A DNA stretch of 64,000 nt, from NCBI GenBank assembly GCA_947685225.1, contig CANTUV010000024.1, forward strand, positions 11,674,001 through 11,738,000, given 5' to 3'. Positions 57,151 through 64,000 of the stretch are shown here, piece by piece (position 1 is the first letter of the stretch; every line of letters begins with the position of its first letter). Both the position numbers and the translations under genes were made by a program. This stretch comes from Garcia nutans. Its lineage: Eukaryota; Streptophyta; Magnoliopsida; Malpighiales; Euphorbiaceae. The notes beneath the pieces are model-generated. The model saw only the letters and a list, made by a program, of their open reading frames with translations. It did not search any database and was not told the origin of the DNA.

Positions 57151-58004
57151 TCTGGTAAGCCTTATGGAAGGCCACCACCAAAAGAAGTAGAAGCTAATAA
57201 GGGAAAGGAAATCAAAGTTGGAAACAAAGAAGAAGAAGATGACACAGTCCTTAAGCAATTGAAGAGGACCCAAGCAAGCATCAGCTTTTGGGATTTATTT
57301 ACCACATCCAAGAAGCACCGTGAAACTATGGACAAGGCTTTGGCTAGCATGCCAATTTCCACTTCTATAACACCAGATGAGCTGGTTAATTTTGCGAAAG
57401 TTGAAGGAGTGATGAAGTACGAAGATATTCAAAAGAAGAGAAAAGTTGATGTGAGAATGGTATCATTTTCGGATGCAGATTTGTCAGAAGAGGGGAGAGA
57501 TCACATCCGCCCTCTCTTTATCAAGGTAGAGGTCAAAGGGAAAAGGACTTCATGTATGATGGTTGATGATGGGTTCACCATAAATGTCTGCCCACTTAAA
57601 ATTTTGCCAAAGCTTACTATGTCAACAAGGGATTTGAGCCTAATCGAAGTGACCATTAGGGCTTATGACAATACTAAGAGGCACGTGGAAGGGACTGTTA
57701 AAGCAATTGCGAAGGCTGGTCCAATTGAATCCACGGTTGAGTTTGTGGTTTTGGATATCCCAATCACCTTTGCACTACAATTGGATGACCCTGGTTTCAT
57801 CCTTTTAGTTGAGTTCCTTCTACACTCCATCAAAAGATCAAGTTTCCAAATGGGAATGAGACAGTGGTCATCAAGGTCGAGGATAATGAAGTGGTAAATT
57901 CTTTGATGATTCAGAGGCCTCTCAATGGTTTCCAAGTAGTTGCAATTTCTGATGATGAAGTAGTTAACTCCAAGGTCTTGAATATGGTGAAGAATATGAA
58001 CTAC
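57151..58004 (+). pseudogene. Copy 4b protease region, interrupted by element 5
   Basis: 57259-57897: KEHRETMDKAL-type linker, GRDHIRPLFIKVEVKGK, then MMVDDGFTINVCPLKILPKL, in which the active-site D-G-S has become D-G-F, and STVEFVVLDIPITFAL. A frame change near 57780 precedes the GRPW strand. MNY at 58002 is followed directly by the LTR of element 5. This intact stretch shows what the element 2 protease looked like before the solo LTR at 18210 entered. Confidence 0.8.
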
Positions 58005-59703
58005 TGTAATATCCTCATTTATGCCCTAGAAGTTTTGCATATTGTTGTTGTTGTTATTGTTATATATTGGATTGAATATATGTGTTAAATTGTAAGAGAA
58101 AAGAAATTGAGAAGAGAAAGTATATGTATATGTATTTTGGGAAGAAATAGGGTTTAGAGACAAATTTATATGTTGTGTATATGTTAATATATATGACATA
58201 TAAAGTGGTCAAAAGGCTTGGTCAATGCAAGAGAAGATATTTATTTGAGATTGGTAAATTACTTAATTGGGCACATATAAGACAAAAAGATAATTATGTG
58301 AATAAGGGCACTTTGGAAATTGCTTGGATAAAATCACATGGTGGATATTTAAAGAAGGTTGACTTGTGTTTTCTTCATCATTTCTTCTTCTTCTTGTTGT
58401 TGATGGCCAGCCCTCCATAGCCAAAGAGAAAGAAAGAGACAAGTGATGGTTTTGATGATTTCAAGCTTAAATTGAAGAAAGATTAAGTGTTCAAGTGTTG
58501 ATTTAAGAAGTTTTTAACTAAGGTAAGATCTTTTCTCTAATTTCTTCAATTATTTTGAAGTGGTATGATTAAGTTGCTTATGGTATGATTGTAAGTATTG
58601 ATTTTGCTTGATAGATGAGAAGTTGGGTTGGTGTTGGTGATGGAAGAGTAAGATTGGTGTTTAGTGAAATTGTTTCTGTTTTAGGATTAGTAAAGGCTGT
58701 GACTTGTATGATTTTTAATTAATTTTAGAAAAATGTTCTTGAAGTGAATTTTTGATATGTTGTGCCTCTATGAGTCTAGAATGACTGAAAAATATGTTGA
58801 TTCGAATTTGGAATGGTTATGAGTTTAGAAAGATTATTTTCATTAGACCTATTCCAGCAAGTACCTTAACTGGGACAGCTATATTTCGGGATTTTTAATA
58901 AAATGTAGAAAAATCATATTAAATCGAATTTTGGATATGTTGTTTCTTAGTGAGTTTAGTATTTGAGAAAAATAATTTGGAATCACGTTGATTGAATTTG
59001 ATTTATGGAATTCACAAAGTTCAGAACTGCTGCCAGGATGCAGGGCAATTGGGGCAGTCTGGTTAGGTGAACTATTTGACCAAGATTTTGTGTTCAGTTT
59101 GATCTGAAATTTTAAAGGGATGATTTTAAGATACAAAACTAAATTCTGTAAAAATTTTAGAATTTTTAGTCAAGTAGATTATTTTATACAATTTTTCAAA
59201 ATAAGGATAAAATGGAGTTTAAAAACCAGAATGTACTATTTATGTTTAGGGTTTTAATTCTTTGTTCTTCTTGCATTGCTTTGGTTCTCCAAAGGTAGGT
59301 TGGTCCTTAAACCTAACCCTAAACACTTTAAACACACTTGAATCAATGAATGTTATAATCAATTGTTCTTTGCCCTAATTGCATTGTTGAGATTGAACAA
59401 TGTTATGTTGTGCATTGTGAATGGTAATGTGTTTCATGAGTAATGTGGAATGAAATGTTGATATTTATGAATGATGCTATGTGAAATATAATGTGATCAT
59501 GGATGAGATATATATATATATATACTTGAATAATGAGATGTTATATTGTGAAATGAAATGTGAAGCCATTGTTATTGGCTAAGATGATGTAATTGAAAGA
59601 AAGAAGGCATGTTTGCCTAAATGTGATGAGAATTGAGAATGGAAATGAATTGTTTGTTTAATATGTTATTCAGTTTCAGAGTTCTGGATTTGGGTGGCAT
59701 GCC

Positions 59704-59956
59704 TAAGAAATGATGAAAGGTAACAGTCTTGCCGGGTTGAGGACCTCCTCATAGGTGTTGAGTTGATGGTCCAAGAGACTGGGTCTGTTACACTATGAGA
59801 TATATGATTTGTAACAGTCTTGCCGGGTTGAGGATCTCTTCATATGTGTTGAGTTGATGATCCAAGAGACTGGGTCTGTTACACTATCCATGGATAGAGA
59901 TACATGTATATACATTGCCTACGGGCGTGATTATTGTGACTATGAACCAAAGCAGT
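59704..59956 (+). repeat. Variable repeat cassette, GTAACAGTCTTGCCGGG type
   Basis: Tandem duplication with a 91-base period (59720-59810 and 59811-about 59885). Each copy starts gtaacag and ends ctgttac, so every unit is itself framed by an inverted 7-mer. Bracketed by CAGAGTT (59677-59683), GGCATGCC (59696-59703) and AACTCTG (59957-59963, repeated at 59964-59970). Confidence 0.85.
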
Positions 59957-60244
59957 AACTCTGAACTCTGAATATCGTATTAAATACTTGTTGGGCCCAT
60001 AGGTGTCAAGGTTATATGAATGTCCTAAATAATGTTATGAGTTTAATGAAATGAGATGTTGGTTATGGAGTATGATTGATTAATGTTGAATGCGAAAAGA
60101 TGTTGAAATGTGGTATGCTCATATGACTATGATTTGTGAAATGCATAATTGTGTGGTTAACTTTATATTTATGATGTTGATCTTATCAATAACATATGTG
60201 GCATTGCATTTCATTAAAGCATACCGTTAGCATGTTTTATCTTA

Positions 60245-60286
60245 CTAAGCCGTTGGCTTAGCGCGATAGTGTTTAATCGCGCAGGT
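60245..60286 (+). other. Conserved double hairpin with CAGGT, element 5
   Basis: CTAAGCC (60245-60251)/GGCTTAG (60255-60261), then GCGCGAT (60261-60267)/ATCGCGC (60276-60282), both perfect, then CAGGT at 60282-60286. Confidence 0.75.
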
Positions 60287-60816
60287 AGTAGAGTGGATAG
60301 AGTTGAACCCGAGAGTTCATCAAGACCTAGCAAGAGTAGACCTTGAAGAATCCATTTTGGGAGCTTAAAGATCAGAGCAGACTTGCCAATCATGTATAAA
60401 TTTTATGTGTTGTAAAACTTGAGTTTTGATGTATATGAATTTGTAAATATGTAAATATTTTATAACTTCCGCTGTGTAATATTTAAATATGGGGGTTGTC
60501 ACAAAACCTTTATTTTATGTTGTACTAGAAGTGTAAATCCTTTTTGCAGGTTGTAGTTGAGGTTACAAGGGGGATTTATTGGGAGTGTACTGAGAATGAT
60601 TTTGTTTGCATTGGTTTGTGTAAAATGTTTTTGAAAATAAGAAAAAAACCGGTTTTGTCGACACTTGGGACTCAATTTTTAGGCGAAACTATGGCAAAAA
60701 TTTTGTAAAAATCGAAACTAAAATTTGACTAAGTAAAATTGGTAGCAACATTAGGTTAGTGTGGCACCTCTACTCAGCTTACATATGTAGGTTGGGAAGG
60801 GGTGTTACAATTGTTT

Positions 60817-60828
60817 TGGTATCAGAGC
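60817..60828 (+). other. Primer binding site of element 5 (tRNA-iMet)
   Basis: TGGTATCAGAGC, seven bases after the LTR end (five in copies A and B). Confidence 0.9.
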
Positions 60829-60979
60829 CTAGGTTTGAGATTCTCAACCTAGGTAAAATGTAAGAAAAAGACTATTTTTACTTAAAAAGTGAGTTTTTGA
60901 ACAAAAATACATGTTTGGGATTGGCCGTCTCTGATCTTTAATAAGAGGTATTATGTTGTGTTTGCAGACTTAGGTTGTG

Positions 60980-62059
60980 ATGGATTCTCACTCACGTCAG
61001 TTGATTGAGGGTAGTGCCGAGAGTATTGCTCTTGCTGAGGGAGCTAGGGTTGATAGTGTTGAGGAGGCACCTGCTTCGGTGTCAGGTAGACCAGCTGGGG
61101 AGGAGGTTCCGCCAGCCTGGTTTAGGCCTATGATGGAAGCTATGAGACAAGCACCTGTGCAACCACAGCCACCGCCACCACCCCCTCAGCCTTCAGTACC
61201 AGTAAGGCACTATGATAAGCTAAGGAAATATGGAGCAGAGGATTTCTTTGGTACAGTTGATCCGGCTGTAGCAGAACAGTGGCTTGATAGAGTTCAGAGG
61301 GTATTTGTGCAGTTGCAAGCTACTTCAGAGGAGAAGTTTGACTATGCAAGATCTTTGCTACAGAAGGATGCCTACGACTGGTGGAAGACAATGCCCCATT
61401 CTATGGATGATCCTCCAACACTGTCTTACACTGATTTTCTGAGGGAATTTGAGTTGAAGTATACTCCTAGGGAGTATAAAGATGGGAAGAAAAGAGAGTT
61501 TCTAGATTTGAAGCAAGATCATCGGACCGTAACTGCGTATGAGGTTGAGTTTATTCGACTGAGTCAGTATGCTGGGGGCATCATTGCTGATGAGATTGAT
61601 AGATGTCGGCGATTTGAGGAGGGATTGAGGCCCTCGATCATGTGCTTAGTGGCTGGATCCAGATATCAGGATTTTTCACAGCTTGTGGCAGCAGCTCGAA
61701 GTGTAGAGCGAGCTCAAGTTATTGCAGCTGCTTCAGAGGAAGAGGTTAGGGTTAGGAGGCCCCAGTTTGAGGCAGGGTCTTCTTCTGCGAAGAGGGGTAG
61801 AGGAAGTTTTGTTCCTCGGAGTAGTAGGAGCCAGAGACCAGCGGGTAGGTCAGTGCAGTTCCAGAGGCAGAGATTTAGACCTGCAGCTTCAGTAGCGAGT
61901 GCTCCTACTCCTGAAGTTCAGAGATCCACCTTACCTGTGTGTAACCAGTGTGCTGGAAGACATGGGGGCGTTTGTTGGAGGCATAGTAGATCAGGGGTAT
62001 GCTTCAGGTGTGGATCACCTGACCACTTTGTGAGAGACTGTCCTGAGAGGCAGGAGTAG
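60980..62059 (+). CDS. Tekay element 5 gag
   Basis: ATG at 60980 (MDSHSRQLIEGSAESIAL), preceded by gcagacttaggttgtg. 359 codons to TAG at 62057. Capsid with FDYARSLLQKDAYDWWKTM, FLREFELKYTPREYKDGKK, CRRFEEGLRPSIMCLVAGSR; a Ser/Arg-rich linker; an atypical VCNQCAGRHGGVC and the CCHC knuckle CFRCGSPDHFVRDC (near residue 340). Codon 7 is CAG here, TAG in copies A and B. The TAG after ERQE sits between nucleocapsid and protease; protease follows in the same frame. Assembles the virus-like particle in an active element. Confidence 0.85.
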   Translation: MDSHSRQLIEGSAESIALAEGARVDSVEEAPASVSGRPAGEEVPPAWFRPMMEAMRQAPVQPQPPPPPPQPSVPVRHYDKLRKYGAEDFFGTVDPAVAEQWLDRVQRVFVQLQATSEEKFDYARSLLQKDAYDWWKTMPHSMDDPPTLSYTDFLREFELKYTPREYKDGKKREFLDLKQDHRTVTAYEVEFIRLSQYAGGIIADEIDRCRRFEEGLRPSIMCLVAGSRYQDFSQLVAAARSVERAQVIAAASEEEVRVRRPQFEAGSSSAKRGRGSFVPRSSRSQRPAGRSVQFQRQRFRPAASVASAPTPEVQRSTLPVCNQCAGRHGGVCWRHSRSGVCFRCGSPDHFVRDCPERQE

Positions 62060-62974
62060 ATGCCAGTTGATTCTGCTGCTTCTCGAGCTAGTGTGAGGGG
62101 AGGCAGAGGAGGCAGAGGTGCCAGCCGGGGAGGTAGACCAGGATTCAGTTCTAGAGGAGGTGCTACATCCAGGGAGGGTAGACCAGAGGAGGTTGGATCT
62201 TCCCAGAGGATGTATGTTATGCAGAGGCAGCTAGATGCATCAGCAGTCATAGCTGGTACTTTTTCTTTATTTAATACTCCAGTACTTGCTTTGATTGATC
62301 CGGGTTCCACGCATTCATATATTAGTGCATCTGTTTTGCCTGTATCTGATTTGCATGCTGAGTCCCTAGGATTTGATGTGTTGGTAACAAATCCGTTAGG
62401 GCATAGTGTGGTTGTGAGTAAGGTGCATAGAGATAGTGCAGTAGTGGTGCAGGGTGAGGAGTTCCTTGGGGATTTGATTGAGATGCCATTTAAGGATTAT
62501 GATGTGATCTTAGGTATGGATTGGCTATCTCGACATGGAGCTGTGGTGGATTGTAAAAAGAAAATTGTTTCTTTGAGAACGGGTGATGGTAGAGAGGTGA
62601 TAGTATCTAATGAGCAGGAACAGCTAGCCTCCTTATTTGTTTCAGCTGTTGCAGCCAGGAGGTTGATTAGAAAGGGGTGTGAAGCCTATCTTGCTCATGT
62701 GGTAGATACTAGAGTAAGAAGTTCTCCCATTGATAGCATTGCCACAGTTGCAGAGTTCCCAAATGTGTTTCCAGAGGAGTTGCCAGGGTTACCTCCTGAG
62801 AGAGAGGTGGAGTTCGGTATTGAATTGTTGCCTGGTACCACTCCTATCTCTATTACTCCTTATAGAATGGCACCAGCAGAATTGAGGGAGTTGAAAGTGC
62901 AATTACAGGAGTTGTTGGACAAAGGATTTATTCGCCCCGTGTTTCTCCTTGGGGAGCTCCTGTGCTTTTTGTGA
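62060..62974 (+). pseudogene. Tekay element 5 protease and start of RT
   Basis: Same frame as gag after one TAG. RG-rich stretch (GGRGGRGASRGGRPG), VIAGTFSLFNTPVL, protease ALIDPGSTHSYIS (D-P-G-S-T) and ILGMDWLSRHGAVV, then the RT approach FPEELPGLPPEREVEFGIEL. At 62934-62945 the sequence cgccccgtgtttctcc is one base shorter than in copies A and B, so the frame is lost and stops at 62974, while RT continues in another frame. Confidence 0.85.
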
Positions 62975-64000
62975 AGAAGAAAGATGGTACTATGAGGTTG
63001 TGTATCGATTATAGGCAATTGAACAAGGTGACCATTAAGAATAAATATCCTTTGCCTAGAATCGATGATCTCTTTGATCAGTTGAAGGGAGCGTCAGTGT
63101 TCTCCAAAATTGATTTGAGATCTGGGTACCATCAGCTGAGGGTAAGAAGTGAAGATGTTCCTAAGACTGCTTTTCGGACCAGGTATGGGCATTATGAATT
63201 TCTAGTTATGCCTTTTGGTCTGACGAATGCACCTGCAGCTTTTATGGATTTGATGAATAGGGTGTTCAGGCCCTATCTAGATCAGTTTGTAGTGGTCTTC
63301 ATCGATGACATTCTGGTGTATTCGCGGAATGAAGAGGAACATGATATGCATCTGCGGATTGTGTTGCAGATTTTGAGAGAAAAGCAGTTATTTGCCAAAT
63401 TGTCGAAATGTGAGTTCTGGTTGGATCAAGTAGCTTTTCTCGGACATATAGTTTCAGCAGAGGGTATTAGAGTTGATCCGAGCAAAGTTGAAGCTATATT
63501 GAATTGGAGTCCACCCAAGTCTGTGACTGAGATTAGAAGTTTTCTGGGTTTGGCAGGCTATTACAGGCGGTTTGTGAAAGGGTTTTCTTTGATAGCTACT
63601 CCACTCACCAGATTGCTTCGTAAGGGAGTGAGATTTGTGTGGACGGATCAGTGTCAGGCGAGTTTTGAGCAGTTGAGAGAATTGTTAACTCAAGCGCCTG
63701 TTCTTACTTTACTTGTTGAAGGTAAACCTTATGTGATCTACAGTGATGCTTCACATAGAGGTTTGGGGTGTGTATTGATGCAGGAAGGGAAAGTCATAGC
63801 TTATGCATCTCGACAGTTGAAACCGCATGAGCTTAACTATCCGACCCATGATTTGGAATTGGCTGCCATTGTGTTTGCATTGAAGATTTGGCGCCACTAT
63901 CTGTTTGGGGAGAAATGTTTTATCTACACTGATCACAAGAGTTTGAAGTATTTGGGTGTCCAGAAAGAACTCAATCTTCGTCAGAGGAGATGGTTAGAAT
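62975..64000 (+). pseudogene. Tekay element 5 RT and RNase H, runs off the window
   Basis: An open frame from the one-base difference at about 62937 to the window end, without stops. RT: KKKDGTMRLCIDYRQLNKV, SVFSKIDLRSGYHQLRV, MPFGLTNAPAAFMDLM and the catalytic FVVVFIDDILVYSR near 63285-63325. RNase H: VIYSDASHRGLGCVLMQ (63736 on), LELAAIVFALKIW, CFIYTDHKSLKYLG. No ATG of its own; it would be read only as part of a gag-pol product. Integrase is expected downstream. Called broken because of the frame difference with the protease part. Confidence 0.85.

Larger units (their letters stand above)
52565..58004 (+). mobile_element. Tat copy 4b (same family as element 2), cut at 58004
   Basis: LTR 52565-54458, primer site, leader, gag and protease, all collinear with element 2. 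Inserted in the LTR of copy 4a; left neighbour TCATT (52560-52564) is the candidate TSD. Element 5 enters in the G-patch region at 58005, so RT to integrase and the 3' LTR of 4b should lie beyond the right edge. Confidence 0.8.
58005..60809 (+). repeat. Tekay element 5, 5' LTR
   Basis: 2805 bp, TGTAATATCC...GGGGTGTTACA. Shares with 34768-37589 a block near 58850-59200 (ttctcaaatac and gttcagaactgctgcc in the complementary sense). Splice-donor-like actaaggtaagatc near 58516. Double hairpin 60245-60286 and its own cassette. Confidence 0.9.
58005..64000 (+). mobile_element. Tekay-like element 5 (subfamily 4), continues past window
   Basis: LTR 58005-60809, tRNA-iMet primer site, gag, protease, RT and RNase H in order. 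Left neighbour ACTAC (58000-58004) is the candidate TSD and lies within the G-patch codons of copy 4b. Protein similarity to copies A and B is high, but the LTR cassette differs. Integrase, chromodomain and 3' LTR should follow after 64000. Confidence 0.9.

Noticed and set aside
1..64000. Host protein-coding genes, tRNA or rRNA genes
   Set aside because: None recognised. The tRNA-like matches (TGGTATCAGAGC, TGGCGACTCC, TGGTGCCGTTGC) are primer binding sites next to LTRs, not tRNA genes.

Overview
The window is nuclear DNA of a flowering plant, most likely a eudicot. It is AT-rich and consists almost entirely of nested LTR retrotransposons of plant lineages. These are Tat/Ogre-like Ty3 elements with a tRNA-Arg primer site and a second (archaeal-type) RNase H, Tekay-like chromoviruses with a tRNA-iMet primer site and a chromodomain, and an Athila-like remnant with a tRNA-Asp primer site. 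There is also one endogenous pararetrovirus (Caulimoviridae) remnant. I see no ordinary host gene, tRNA, rRNA or CRISPR array, and I cannot name the species.

Layout. 1-4430 is AT-rich intergenic DNA with a 1.3 kb foldback element. About 4690-7423 (minus strand) is a decayed pararetrovirus fragment: movement protein, an adjoining polyprotein region, a Ser/Lys-rich tail and a promoter-like region with a TATA box, but no reverse transcriptase. 7424-9133 is AT-rich with a MITE-like inverted repeat. From 9134 to the right edge the sequence is a stack of insertions. An Athila-like element (9134-12740) is broken by Tat element 3 (LTR at 12741). Element 3 is broken by Tat element 2 (12961-46482, TSD CCACT on both sides). 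Element 2 carries two solo Tekay LTRs (18210-20749, TSD AATCA; 27008-29849, TSD GAGAC) and a Tekay complex on the minus strand (31529-45280). To the right, element 3 continues (46488-49072) and is broken by a Tekay-type LTR (49073-51647). That LTR is entered by Tat copy 4a (51648), 4a by Tat copy 4b (52565), and 4b by Tekay element 5 (58005 to the window end).

The Tekay complex reads, on the minus strand, LTR - internal B (near-intact gag and pol) - shared LTR - internal A (gag with five nonsense codons, pol cut off inside RNase H). A deletion that removed the far end of A also removed the tail of Tat element 2 and the first part of its 3' LTR.

Most notable signals. (1) All six Tekay-type LTRs carry a tandem-repeat cassette at the same place, between an inverted CAGAGTT/AACTCTG pair, but the repeat sequence differs completely between subfamilies. 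(2) The same LTRs share a double hairpin that ends in CAGGT, a splice-donor-like sequence. (3) The Tat LTRs share three tandem stem-loops of one design with compensatory base changes. (4) Tat element 2 carries two antisense, intron-containing plant-mobile-domain genes downstream of integrase, with phase-0 introns, one of which holds the element's tandem repeats. (5) The putative U3 parts of three Tat LTRs and one Tekay LTR hold unrelated palindrome clusters. Retroelement proteins here are mostly broken by stops and frameshifts. The longest intact one is the 954-residue RT-RNaseH-integrase-chromodomain ORF of Tekay B.
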